IMG/VR virus record: IMGVR_UViG_3300031999_000129
Location: 1 to 32,142 of that record
From: a virus
Reading direction: 5' to 3' (one strand)
Length of the DNA: 32,142 nt
Below the pieces are notes generated by a model. The model ran no database searches, was not told the DNA's origin, and saw only the letters and a program-made list of their open reading frames with translations. The position numbers were made by a program, and so were the translations under genes. This document shows, piece by piece, positions 1-7,799 of this stretch (position 1 is the first letter of the stretch; every line of letters starts with the position of its first letter).

Positions 1-33
1 AACGACAGCTCGAGTCTGATGCTATCGCACGGG

Positions 34-609
34 CTACACGACACCGTTAGGTCTGTAGCGAGGCCGTGTTATCGGGCCACCTCTATTTTTCCACGCTCGC
101 CCAAGAACGACATTTCTGGCGTGTACAATTGAGACTCCATAATTGGTGGCGAGCTGTCGAATTGTGAGTCCACCTGCACGGTCAAGGCGAATGTTTTCGA
201 CGTCTTTGTCGTCGAGCTTCTCATTTTTTGCTTTTGCGTTTTGGACATTCCGGCGAGCTAGCGATCCGCGGGGAACCTCTTTGAGATTTGCAAGGCTGTT
301 GTCGAGCCGGTTGCCGTCGATGTGGACAATGATTTTGTTGATTGGGATTGGTCCCCTAAATGCTTTCCAAACCAATCGATGGACCGCAATTTGCCGGCCT
401 CTGTCGTTTGGACGGCTGAGGCAGACGCATTGGAACCCGGCGGAGTCTGGGCCGACCGTTTTCAGCGTACCCTGTTTTCCGCTGGTGCGTGTCAGTTCGC
501 GGCGTACCTGCCCATCGCTTGAAACGGAGTAGAGTGTTTCGTAGTCCGGAACCGGTCTCCATCTTTCCGGTGGAGGCGTTGTTGTCTTCGTGGGGAAAGA
601 CTGGTTCAT
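34..609 (-). CDS. HNH homing endonuclease with NUMOD4 domain
   Basis: 191 residues. The N-terminal region (about 14-38) carries the W-x-P-V-x-D-Y-E-x-x-Y-S-V-S-x-x-G-x-V-R-R pattern of NUMOD4, and about 77-112 matches an HNH_3 nuclease core (HRLVWKAF, then VHIDGNRLDNSLANLKEV, with H and N catalytic-type residues). Residues about 135-175 look like a helix-turn-helix (TIRQLATNYGVS) that would help recognise the target. The family makes a site-specific DNA break that promotes spread of its own gene. It is transcribed against the tail operon and sits 60 bases from the tape-measure start, a common type of location for free-standing phage homing genes. The ATG at 609 has an AAGG about six bases upstream on its own strand. 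No sign of truncation. The domain assignment is firm; activity and target site are inference. Confidence 0.88.
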   Translation of the reverse strand: MNQSFPTKTTTPPPERWRPVPDYETLYSVSSDGQVRRELTRTSGKQGTLKTVGPDSAGFQCVCLSRPNDRGRQIAVHRLVWKAFRGPIPINKIIVHIDGNRLDNSLANLKEVPRGSLARRNVQNAKAKNEKLDDKDVENIRLDRAGGLTIRQLATNYGVSIVHARNVVLGRAWKNRGGPITRPRYRPNGVV

Positions 610-669
610 GTCTTACCTTTTCACTTGAACTGAATTAGCATAGACAGGATAGAGAGGCAACGACGGGCC

Positions 670-3270
670 ATGGCACTCAACAATTTTTCGCTAGGCTTTA
701 TTTTGACTGCCCGTGATCGGGCCAGCCGAGTAATTCAAGGCGTTGGTGTTTCGCTCGACAGGGCTGCGTTGCGTGCTCGGCTATCCGGTGTTGCTTTTCA
801 GGCAGGTATGCTGGGGGTCACTTCCGGCATTGCGACAATGGCCGCCGGCATCCTGAGCTTGCGTGCCGGGCTTCAGGCGGCAAACGTGGCGGGGGAGTGG
901 GAACAGCAGCTCACGAGGGTGCGAGCAGTCAGCCAGGCAACATCCGCAGAAATGGAGGCTCTCCGTGCGGCGACACTCACTGCGGGGACCACGACTTGGT
1001 TTTCGCCTGCACAGGCAGCCACTGCCGAACGCGAGCTGGCGGCCTTGGGGCTCACAGCGCAGCAGACGATTTCAGCCTTACCAGCAACGCTCGACCTGGC
1101 CGTTGGAGGGATGATCGATCTTGAGCGTGCCTCGGCAACAGTCGGCGCGGCTCTAAATTCGTTTGGATTGAATGCGGATCAGGCGGGTTGGGCGGTAGAT
1201 CGGTTGCTCGCTATTTCTAACACGACGGCCTTGTCTGCCGACGAGTTGGAGATTGCGCTTGGCAACGTGTCCCGAGGTGCTGGGGCGGCTCATCAAAGCT
1301 TGGAGACCATGCTTACGGCTGTAGGCCTGGTTCGGAATACAGGCGTTGCTGCGTCCGTCGCGGCGGCCTCTGTGTCGAGCGCCCTCATCCATCTGTCAAC
1401 GCGTGCTGTGGAGGTCAAGCAGCGACTTGGAGTCAGTCTGACCGATGAGACGACGGGGCGATTCCGAGATTTCATGGAAATAGCTGTGGATCTTGGGACG
1501 GCGTTGAACGGCATCACGAATGAGGCTGAGCGTGCTGCGGTAGCCAATGCCCTTGTCGGTCGGTATGGCATGACAGCGGTCATGGGCATCAAACGGCAGA
1601 TAGAGCGAGGGATAACTCTTCCGACGGGAGAGGTCGTGCAGAATGCCGAGGCGGTTGCCTATCTAGCTCAAGCGCAACGCGAGGCAGGGGGGACAGCAGA
1701 GGTATTTCGGCGCATCGTTGAGGAGTCGTTCATAGGGGTGCGTGATCGTTTGGTTGCTGCGGCCGGGACGCTTCGAGATGTTTTTGGGGAGTCGCTTGGC
1801 CAAGTGCTCGCCCCAGGGATGAAAGTCGTCTGGAAACTTCTTGGGGCAATTGCACTCGCGTTTGACACCCTGTCTCCGATAACTCGCAAGGTGCTGGCCG
1901 GACTATTTATTGGAATTTCCGTGGCGACGATCGCGCTGGGCGCGTTCATGGTTTCTGTGTTTGGAATTGCACTGGTAATTCCAATGTTCACAACTGTACT
2001 GGCGACGTTTGCTGCGTTGACAGTTCTTGTATTTCCTCTTGTGGCAGTATTTGGTGTGTTGGTGGCTGGGTTGGTTGGTATCGGGATCGCTGCAAAGTTC
2101 AATATTGGTGGGATTGGAGATTACTTTACGCGGCTAATTCGGCATGTCAGGCTGTTCTTCCGAATGATGAAGGAGTTGTTTACGACTGGCGGTTTGACCG
2201 AGGAGACGAGCCTAACCTCTCGACTCGAAGAGAATCTTGGAGTTCGTGATTTTGCCACAAAGGTTTGGCGCATATATCAAGGTCTTCGGGTGATGTGGGA
2301 TGGAATTAGGCATGGATTTGAGTTCACATTTCGGAGAGTTGGGCATGCAATCGGCGGTCTTCGGGATACGTTTCGACCGCTTCTTGAAATGCTTGGGCTT
2401 TATACAGCAGACGTTACTGACGCTGCAGAAGCTCCTGCTGTAAGGTGGCGTCGATTTGGTGAGAATATTGGTCGGTGGATTGGGAATGCTTTGGCGAGTG
2501 TTATCAATAAGGTTGCATGGTTGTCTCTAACCTTTACAACTTTCATGGTTGTGGCGCACGGATATGCAGAAGAATTTAGAATTTCGTGGGATCTTATTGC
2601 GCAGAGTTTCCGAGATTTAGGGGGCGCGCTACATTATGCAGGGCTCGGACCAGCGATGCGAGGTGCGAATACAGAAGCTAAAGGATTTGGAGCGACTTTG
2701 GCTAATGACATTCTTCCGGCTGTAAACTCTTTGCTTCGCTTGTTTGCAATGATTACCTCAATGCTTTCTGTGATGATAACCATTGGAGCTGCAATAAAAT
2801 GGATGTTTAGTCCAGATGTTGGACTTCAACGATGGTCTCCAGTTGGAATTGCACAGCGTGAGACATCGTGGGTGCTAGATAGATATGCGCGATTGCTACG
2901 TTCAGAATCGGCTCCGAGTCCTCGCAAAGTAGGATCCATCCCTGAACCAAGTCCGGCCCCCCTTCATACACCTCCACCTTCTCCCTTAACAGGTCGAGCG
3001 TTGCTAGCAGAAGAAGCTGTGCAACGTTCGCGATCTGCAAGGACTGGTAGTAACACTGGATACACACTACCGCCACCTTCGGCTGCGGAGCCTCTTCCTA
3101 AGGCAAGAATATCGCCTCGTGCCGAATTGCCGACGCAAACAATAATTTTGCATTCAAACATTAGTGTAGACGGGCAGTCTCTTGCGAGGCTAACCGAACA
3201 AGTGCGACGTAACGAGAATGAAACTTCATTCTCAATGGTTCCTACACCGTCTGAACACGGTATTCCGTAA
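670..3270 (+). CDS. Tail tape measure protein
   Basis: 866 residues. Residues about 60-290 resemble the TP901-type tape-measure core (PhageMin_Tail): alanine-rich helices, a W-E-x-x-L-T-R-V stretch, a conserved-looking TTWFSPAQAA segment and repeated small-residue helices. A hydrophobic region at about 400-475 has two or more membrane-spanning-like helices, as in tape measures that enter the host membrane during injection. The C-terminal part (about 730-866) is proline and serine rich. In the family this protein sets tail length and fills the tube. It is the first gene of the + strand tail operon, followed by tube and hub genes. The ATG at 670 has only a distant GAGG (654-657) upstream. Composition changes inside the gene: a 60-base line near 961 is 40/60 G+C by hand count, lines near 2521 and 2701 are 24/60 and 25/60. 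Confidence 0.88.
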   Translation: MALNNFSLGFILTARDRASRVIQGVGVSLDRAALRARLSGVAFQAGMLGVTSGIATMAAGILSLRAGLQAANVAGEWEQQLTRVRAVSQATSAEMEALRAATLTAGTTTWFSPAQAATAERELAALGLTAQQTISALPATLDLAVGGMIDLERASATVGAALNSFGLNADQAGWAVDRLLAISNTTALSADELEIALGNVSRGAGAAHQSLETMLTAVGLVRNTGVAASVAAASVSSALIHLSTRAVEVKQRLGVSLTDETTGRFRDFMEIAVDLGTALNGITNEAERAAVANALVGRYGMTAVMGIKRQIERGITLPTGEVVQNAEAVAYLAQAQREAGGTAEVFRRIVEESFIGVRDRLVAAAGTLRDVFGESLGQVLAPGMKVVWKLLGAIALAFDTLSPITRKVLAGLFIGISVATIALGAFMVSVFGIALVIPMFTTVLATFAALTVLVFPLVAVFGVLVAGLVGIGIAAKFNIGGIGDYFTRLIRHVRLFFRMMKELFTTGGLTEETSLTSRLEENLGVRDFATKVWRIYQGLRVMWDGIRHGFEFTFRRVGHAIGGLRDTFRPLLEMLGLYTADVTDAAEAPAVRWRRFGENIGRWIGNALASVINKVAWLSLTFTTFMVVAHGYAEEFRISWDLIAQSFRDLGGALHYAGLGPAMRGANTEAKGFGATLANDILPAVNSLLRLFAMITSMLSVMITIGAAIKWMFSPDVGLQRWSPVGIAQRETSWVLDRYARLLRSESAPSPRKVGSIPEPSPAPLHTPPPSPLTGRALLAEEAVQRSRSARTGSNTGYTLPPPSAAEPLPKARISPRAELPTQTIILHSNISVDGQSLARLTEQVRRNENETSFSMVPTPSEHGIP

Positions 3271-3311
3271 TGGTTTATTTTGAAATTATGCATTGTGAGG
3301 AGTAACACAGA

Positions 3312-3971
3312 ATGCCTACAAGGATGCCGCCACAACATGATCCGATGGCCGTCGCGTATACGCCTCACCATGTACAAGGAACGTACACTCCTCGAGAAAG
3401 AGTTGCTCCAGTTCGTGTGACGATACCTCCATCGGTCGTGCATAGTCCGACACGAATGTCTCTGACGAATGTTGCGACGGCTGAGACAATCTATGTTGCG
3501 CACAATCCTGAAATTCTTGATGAGGAGGTGCAGGTATCCTGGAATCGTTTGACGGTTCCAGGCCTCAGCCATCAGGTTCTCCAATACAACAACACCAACA
3601 ACCTGCTACTTCCGGCTGAGTTTTGGTGGAATGGGTCTGCCCAGATGGCTGCTGGGAATCTGAGACGAGACCGGTTGTTTCTTTTTTCGCTTTGTTACCC
3701 TCAGGGCGAGGTGGATTCGATTGAAGGAAGCGGTCCTCCGAGGGTGTTGTTCGTGTGGCCGCAGATGATTTCCTGCACGTGTGTTGTATCTGGGGTGAAG
3801 TTCACCCATACACAGTTCAACTATCAGGGGCGATCCTATATCGCCAAGGCTTCTGTGAACTTTGAGGAAATTCGAGACTTCCGGCTTTTGAGCGCGGACG
3901 TGCGAGCAAATACACAGCAACGCTACAGTCCGCCAGCGTCAACGCGTCCTCATGAAACGACAGTGAGGTGA
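3312..3971 (+). CDS. Tube-initiator / CIS-tube-like baseplate protein
   Basis: 219 residues. The middle section (about 68-200) resembles the contractile injection system tube domain found in proteins that join the tail tube to the hub (Pvc7/Afp7 type): an N-P-E-x-L-x-E-E-V-x-V-S-W start, an aromatic E-F-W-W-N strand, a P-P-R-V-L-F-V-W-P strand, and a Y-I-A-K-A-S-V-N-F-E-E-I strand near the end. The first 50 residues are basic and proline rich, probably disordered. The position between tape measure and a LysM protein agrees with this role, because in several injection systems a LysM domain is fused to this domain or encoded next to it. No enzymatic motifs are seen. The fold assignment is by pattern recognition only, without a profile search; another baseplate hub-adjacent protein is possible. 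Confidence 0.6.
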   Translation: MPTRMPPQHDPMAVAYTPHHVQGTYTPRERVAPVRVTIPPSVVHSPTRMSLTNVATAETIYVAHNPEILDEEVQVSWNRLTVPGLSHQVLQYNNTNNLLLPAEFWWNGSAQMAAGNLRRDRLFLFSLCYPQGEVDSIEGSGPPRVLFVWPQMISCTCVVSGVKFTHTQFNYQGRSYIAKASVNFEEIRDFRLLSADVRANTQQRYSPPASTRPHETTVR

Positions 3972-3974
3972 TGG

Positions 3975-4322
3975 ATGCCCCCTCGGCAATATTCTAGGCA
4001 TTCGTTTACGTACGGGATACAGCTACGAAGCCGTGGCGAGAAGACATTGTGGCTGACGGATCGAATTCCGTTTTCGTTCCAGCAACGGGCGGACAACAGA
4101 TTTCATGTTGTTCAATCTGGGGATTCGTTGTTTTCGCTTGCTGGAAAGTATTTCCGACCTTACCCTCGTGCGGCTGGATTGTGGTGGGTCATTGCTGATT
4201 TTCAGCCGCAGCGCATTCACGATCCCACGATTGAGTTGACGGTAGGTTCCGTGATGGTCGTTCCGTCCCGACGCGTGCTTGAAGAGGAAATCTTCAACTT
4301 CTCGAGGAGGAAATTCGGTTGA
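3975..4322 (+). CDS. LysM-domain tail protein (P2 gpX-like)
   Basis: 115 residues with a LysM domain at about 42-98: H-V-V-Q-S-G-D-S-L-F-S-L-A opening, central W-W-V-I-A-D-F, and the G-S-V-M-V-V-P-S ending. LysM modules bind N-acetylglucosamine polymers; in tails they occur in small proteins of the hub and tube region such as P2 gpX and T4 gp53. The gene starts three bases after the previous stop; a GAGGTG five bases upstream supports the ATG at 3975 over the out-of-frame ATG at 3971. The end overlaps the next gene (TTGA). The role in tail assembly is inferred from family and position. Confidence 0.82.
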   Translation: MPPRQYSRHSFTYGIQLRSRGEKTLWLTDRIPFSFQQRADNRFHVVQSGDSLFSLAGKYFRPYPRAAGLWWVIADFQPQRIHDPTIELTVGSVMVVPSRRVLEEEIFNFSRRKFG

Positions 4323-5983
4323 CACTCCCGAGCAATCTTGGTTTGCGTGCGTACCCATATTTTTGGGTAACAGTTCTTGACGAGGGTGGCCGGAGCATAC
4401 CGGTAGCCACCACGATGGAGGACTACTCAGCGGGTGCCGCGCAAGAGGATATTGTTCGGGTGTTGTCCTTCGAGTACACAGACAGCGAGCGGAAGGCTGA
4501 TTCGCTCAAGCTGCGTGTTGACAACTACAACCTGAAGAATTTCGACGATCCCGTCTGGAAGAAAGGCAACCGCCTGAACGTGTCGTGGGGGTACGCTGGG
4601 CGTATGGCGGCTGCTCGCCAGTTGGTGATCACAAAGGTCACTGGTTTTACCGAGCTGCAGATCGAGGCAAAGGCCCTTTCTCTCCTAATGAACAGGGTTA
4701 CGCACAATCAAATATTCGAGAATGCGAAGAGATCCGACGTAGTTCGTGTTATTGCAGGGGAAAATGGATGGGAGACGCTCGACATCGAAGATACACAGGT
4801 GGTCCATCCACACATTACCCAGGCACGCCTCACCGACGCGCAGTTCGTTCGACGACTGGCGGCCGCGGAAGGGTTTCAATTCTACGTTGACTTCGAAGGG
4901 TTTCATTTTCATCGGAGACGTACTGGGCAACGGCCTTGCAGAGTTTTTCGTTACTTCACAGACCGTAAGGGAGAGATAATCAGCATCAGCATTGAGAACG
5001 ATTTGACTGTAAAGCCGGGAGGGGTACGCGTCAAAGGTCGAAATGCGAGAGACGGGTGCGACACCTCGGGGGAGGCCACCGCAGGCGAGCCGAACAGCGT
5101 TCCAAGCTTGACGCCTACGGCTGACGTTGGCGGGGCAGATCCCGCAGCGATGGAAGCGGCTGCGGCGGATGCGCTGACAGAGCTTACAAATCCTTCTCCT
5201 GCAGCTCAGGCCAATGCACCTACACAGGCGACTGTGTATGAAGTCATGGAAAACGGGATGTGGCGAGTGATGGATCCGCTGTTGCCATTTGAAACTACAA
5301 ATCAATCCGTGATCGGAAATCCAAATCTGAACTCAATGACGCAGCAATCCGTGACGAAGCCAACCTCGAGCAATTCAGCGGAGCAGGCTCGCCGGGAAGC
5401 TTTGGCGTTGCAGCGCAGAAATCAGGAAACCGCAGTCAAAATGAAGTTGGAGGCTGTTGGCGACCCTGAGATGTACGCGAAGACCGTGATCCAACTCGAG
5501 GGGGTGGGTCGACGGCTTGGAATCAAATACTACGTGAAAGAGGTTGTTCACAAAATTGATTCCGGAGGCTACACAATTTCGTTGGATTGCATTAGCGACG
5601 GGTCGGGCGGCCATTCGACGACGAGTCGCTCTGCAGTTGGCCTCGAGCTGTTGGAGCCTGGGATTCCAAACACGGGGACCACGAACACGACGCCGGCGAT
5701 GGATCCGTGTCGTGACACCAACGCAGATGGTTCTCCGTTGGCAGAAACCCGCAGAAACCCAGCGAACGTGACCCGTCCAGCTCCTCCGCCTCAAACGTTG
5801 ACGTCGACGGCGCAGCAAACGGCACGGCAAGATGAAGACGCGGTTACGGCATTTCGGCCAGCAACCGGGCAGGAGTCCGTTCCAACCCAATCTGTGCCTC
5901 GGGGTAATTGCGTCACGCCGAATTCGACAGCGTTTGAGCCGTGGCCGGATGTAACTCAGAGCGACTTTTACGACCCGGAGTAG
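4319..5983 (+). CDS. Baseplate hub protein (gpD/gp27-like, late control D family)
   Basis: 554 residues. The N-terminal half resembles the gpD hub family: a strand beginning F-E-Y-T-D-S-E-R-K-A-D-S-L-K-L-R-V-D near residue 50, a G-Y-A-G segment, and the later E-G-F-Q-F-Y-V-D-F-E-G-F motif near residue 190. Such proteins form the trimeric ring that holds the spike. A low-complexity Ala/Thr/Pro region (about 255-300) separates it from a second folded part (about 365-435) ending in a K-Y-Y-V-K-E-V-V-H-K-I strand; the last 110 residues are again low complexity. The start is TTG at 4319, overlapping the previous stop; AGGAGG at 4305-4310, eight bases upstream, makes that choice convincing. The spike gene follows at once. 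The low-complexity inserts make it longer than P2 gpD. Confidence 0.78.
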   Translation: MTLPSNLGLRAYPYFWVTVLDEGGRSIPVATTMEDYSAGAAQEDIVRVLSFEYTDSERKADSLKLRVDNYNLKNFDDPVWKKGNRLNVSWGYAGRMAAARQLVITKVTGFTELQIEAKALSLLMNRVTHNQIFENAKRSDVVRVIAGENGWETLDIEDTQVVHPHITQARLTDAQFVRRLAAAEGFQFYVDFEGFHFHRRRTGQRPCRVFRYFTDRKGEIISISIENDLTVKPGGVRVKGRNARDGCDTSGEATAGEPNSVPSLTPTADVGGADPAAMEAAAADALTELTNPSPAAQANAPTQATVYEVMENGMWRVMDPLLPFETTNQSVIGNPNLNSMTQQSVTKPTSSNSAEQARREALALQRRNQETAVKMKLEAVGDPEMYAKTVIQLEGVGRRLGIKYYVKEVVHKIDSGGYTISLDCISDGSGGHSTTSRSAVGLELLEPGIPNTGTTNTTPAMDPCRDTNADGSPLAETRRNPANVTRPAPPPQTLTSTAQQTARQDEDAVTAFRPATGQESVPTQSVPRGNCVTPNSTAFEPWPDVTQSDFYDPE

Positions 5984-5995
5984 GAGAGCAGCGAA

Positions 5996-6577
5996 ATGCC
6001 GGACGAATTTGACGATGCAGGCGATCCACGCTTCACGGCCCTGTACCGAGGGGTAGTGACGGACAACGCCGACCCTCTCCGAAATGGTAGAGTACGGGTA
6101 CGGGTTCCTGGGATGCTCGAACCACAAAGCTCGTGGGCGCTTCCGATGGCGGTCGGGGGAGGGTCCCCGGAGCGGGGGATTTTCTTTGTGCCGGACGTCG
6201 GGGCTGAGGTTGCGGTCTGGTGTCATCAGGGCGACGTCGACGAGGTGAATTATCTGCCTGGAAATTGGAGTGCTCCGGGTCAGGTAAGCCAACTCAATGC
6301 GAGAATCACTGGGAAAACGCCAGCGGAAGCACCGAAGGTCAAAGTCATCGAGACCGAACGATGGCTGATTGTTTTGGACGATTCCGCGGATACCCCAGCA
6401 ATGGTGTTGCAGGACAAAGTTTCAGGTGATGGAATCGAATACAACGGGTTGACCCGGCAGATGGTAATCCTGAGCACCGCAAGTTTGTCGATCAATTCTG
6501 TCGGTACGATAAACATCGAAGGATTGAACGTCGTTATCAACGGGCGACCTGTGTTGCCCAGCGGAGAACCGATATAA
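5996..6577 (+). CDS. Baseplate spike protein (gpV/gp5-like, OB fold)
   Basis: 193 residues. Residues about 16-90 match the OB-fold of gp5/gpV/VgrG-type spike proteins: Y-R-G-V-V-T-D-N-x-D-P-x-x-N-G-R-V-R-V-R-V-P-G, then W-A-L-P-M, F-F-V-P-D-V-G-A-E-V-A-V-W and the Y-L-P-G-N-W strand. The C-terminal part (about 130-190) has short repeating strands (INSVGTINIEG) typical of the trimeric beta-helix that pierces the membrane, and ends in a common spike tail, NGRPVLPSGEPI. The hub gene lies just upstream; TAGGAG about ten bases before the ATG serves as ribosome site. Its stop codon is at the edge of the TnpB insertion, and the insertion does not appear to have removed coding sequence. No lysozyme domain is present, unlike T4 gp5. 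Confidence 0.82.
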   Translation: MPDEFDDAGDPRFTALYRGVVTDNADPLRNGRVRVRVPGMLEPQSSWALPMAVGGGSPERGIFFVPDVGAEVAVWCHQGDVDEVNYLPGNWSAPGQVSQLNARITGKTPAEAPKVKVIETERWLIVLDDSADTPAMVLQDKVSGDGIEYNGLTRQMVILSTASLSINSVGTINIEGLNVVINGRPVLPSGEPI

Positions 6578-6760
6578 ACTACCGTCGCCTAAAGGTGACG
6601 GCTTGTAGCTGAAGGCGAACGAGAAGCGTGCACATTCGCTACCATTGGCCTGTTTACGGTGGCCCTGGCCCTGATATTCAGGGCCGCGATGTGGTCTGCG
6701 AGGCCAGCGAGCCCGCACGACCGACAGAGAAATTTGGATTGCGATTTTCGGTTGGCCTTT
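6578..6760 (-). ncRNA. Predicted omegaRNA (reRNA) of the TnpB element, approximate
   Basis: In characterised tnpB elements the guide RNA scaffold comes from the 3' part of tnpB and the right end, and its guide is the flanking DNA just beyond. Here the hairpin at 6582-6601 lies at that place. The guide would read, on the minus strand, from about 6577 downward into the spike gene. Only the hairpin and the gene context are seen; the 5' limit is arbitrary and no further structure was computed. Confidence 0.32.
6582..6601. repeat. Right-end imperfect hairpin of the TnpB element
   Basis: Eight-base arms 6582-6589 and 6594-6601 around a TAAA loop, with a single G-T wobble (6587/6596) on the + strand that becomes an A-C mismatch on the tnpB strand. 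The core 6587-6596 is identical to 7767-7776 at the other end. It overlaps the tnpB stop codon (6589-6591). Confidence 0.75.
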
Positions 6761-7701
6761 TCGATGTGCCCGCACGACGGGCATTCTCGGCTGGTGTTTC
6801 GCGGGTCGACGAAGGTCACAGGAACACCAGAAAGCCGGGCCTTGTACGAGACGAACGAATGGAGCTGAAAGAACGACCAGTTCGACAGGCGTGCCCGCTG
6901 GCGCTTCCTAGCCGTTACCCGTTCGCGAATGCCTTTGAGATTTTCGAGGGCAATACCGCGACCGGTGCGTTGAGCGTTCGACACGAGTGTCTTGCTGATC
7001 TTGTGGTTGATGTCCTTTTGATAGCGAGCTTGTTTGCCGCTGACCTTCAGCAGCTTGCGTGTGGCAGACCGCGTGCACTTGCGCTGAAGATTGCGCCTGC
7101 GATGGGCGGTCTTGCGACGGTTCTCTTCGATGGCGGCCCCCGAGTGGATATTCCCATCGCTATCGGTCGCGATGTTGACAATTCCGAGGTCCACACCGAG
7201 CACGTCCGTGGTCTTGATCAACTCGGGATCGTCGACCTCGCAAACAGCCGACAGATAGAATATGCCGCGGACAAAGAGAAGATCGGTTTCCCCCTTGCGT
7301 CGCGCGAGCAGCGCACGCTGGCGCTCTCCGCAGGCAAACGGCACGACTTGACGCCCATCGACAGTCCAGATCGAGACGCGATCATCGGATTTGAAACGCA
7401 AGATGCGGTCGTCGTAGGCAATAGCTCCCAGCAAACGAAAAGTTTTTCGGGCCTTTCGGTCGAGTTTGTAGGCGTCGGCAACCTTTTTGATGCATTGCAC
7501 GACGACCTGGGCTGTGAGCCCAGAACTAGCGCGCATGGCGTGGTATACAAGTTTGTGCAGAGCGTACTGCCCGAAAATTTTCTGGTTCCATGCGGTCGTA
7601 CTGATTTCGGTGCAAACAGCGTTAGCGTGTTCGAGTGTACACCTAAAAATTGCGTGCTGCTCCCTAGTCGGCTTGAGCTTGAGATTGACAACGAGCCGCA
7701 T
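6589..7701 (-). CDS. tnpB: TnpB, RNA-guided nuclease of IS200/IS605 family
   Basis: 370 residues, near the usual family length. RuvC-type catalytic residues are visible: D171 in G-V-D-L-G, E253 in A-L-E-N-L, and D336 in L-A-D-H-I-A-A-L-N-I. A zinc-ribbon lies between the last two (C307-x-x-C310 and C326-x-x-C329), preceded by the N-T-S-R-E-C-P-S-C-G signature. The N-terminal opening (LKPTREQHAIF) matches the family start, supporting ATG at 7701. The usual D-H-x-N-A-A is D-H-I-A-A here; the catalytic Asp is kept, so the protein looks intact. TnpB proteins cut DNA guided by an RNA from the 3' end of the element and help keep the element in the genome. It lies antisense in the tail operon; its stop overlaps the right-end hairpin. 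Whether this copy is active is inference. Confidence 0.93.
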   Translation of the reverse strand: MRLVVNLKLKPTREQHAIFRCTLEHANAVCTEISTTAWNQKIFGQYALHKLVYHAMRASSGLTAQVVVQCIKKVADAYKLDRKARKTFRLLGAIAYDDRILRFKSDDRVSIWTVDGRQVVPFACGERQRALLARRKGETDLLFVRGIFYLSAVCEVDDPELIKTTDVLGVDLGIVNIATDSDGNIHSGAAIEENRRKTAHRRRNLQRKCTRSATRKLLKVSGKQARYQKDINHKISKTLVSNAQRTGRGIALENLKGIRERVTARKRQRARLSNWSFFQLHSFVSYKARLSGVPVTFVDPRNTSRECPSCGHIEKANRKSQSKFLCRSCGLAGLADHIAALNIRARATVNRPMVANVHASRSPSATSRHL

Positions 7702-7707
7702 ATTTTT

Positions 7708-7736
7708 AGCTTACATTTCAACAATCGATTTGTCAA
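7708..7736 (-). promoter_or_regulatory. Possible promoter of tnpB
   Basis: On the minus strand there is a perfect TTGACA (+ 7731-7736), a 17-base spacer, and a weak -10, TAAGCT (+ 7708-7713, three of six). Transcription would begin close to the ATG at 7701, giving a nearly leaderless message. The -35 is strong, the -10 is not. Confidence 0.35.
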
Positions 7737-7762
7737 GAATAGAAAAGAGGAAGGGCGATCTA

Positions 7763-7780
7763 CGCTGCCTAAAGGTAGCG
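7763..7780. repeat. Left-end imperfect hairpin of the TnpB element
   Basis: Seven-base arms 7763-7769 and 7774-7780 around a TAAA loop, with the wobble at the same place in the stem (7767/7776) as in the right-end hairpin. It lies about 60 bases upstream of the tnpB start on the tnpB strand, as expected for a left-end subterminal palindrome. Confidence 0.73.
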
Positions 7781-7799
7781 AGCGTCTGCCCGAAATAAT

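Larger units (their letters stand above)
6578..7799 (-). mobile_element. IS200/IS605-type element with tnpB only (approximate limits)
   Basis: A single tnpB gene on the minus strand is bounded by two related imperfect hairpins, at 6582-6601 and 7763-7780, sharing a ten-base core and the same loop. Paired subterminal imperfect palindromes are the hallmark of IS200/IS605 ends, where TnpA would bind them. No tnpA is present in the window, so the element depends on a transposase elsewhere or is immobile. The element lies exactly between the spike stop (6577) and the next tail gene. The precise ends are not resolved: both junctions contain a TTAT on the tnpB strand (about + 6574-6577 and + 7795-7798), so the real limits should be within a few bases of these. 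Elements of this family do not duplicate their target, in agreement with no direct repeat seen. Confidence 0.78.

Noticed and set aside
600-669. Promoter for the tape-measure gene (TTGAAC and GATAGA with 17-base spacing)
   Set aside because: The -10 has only three matches and there is no independent support.
5375-6292. 305-residue minus-strand frame across the hub and spike genes
   Set aside because: Arginine-rich shadow of two well-supported + strand genes.
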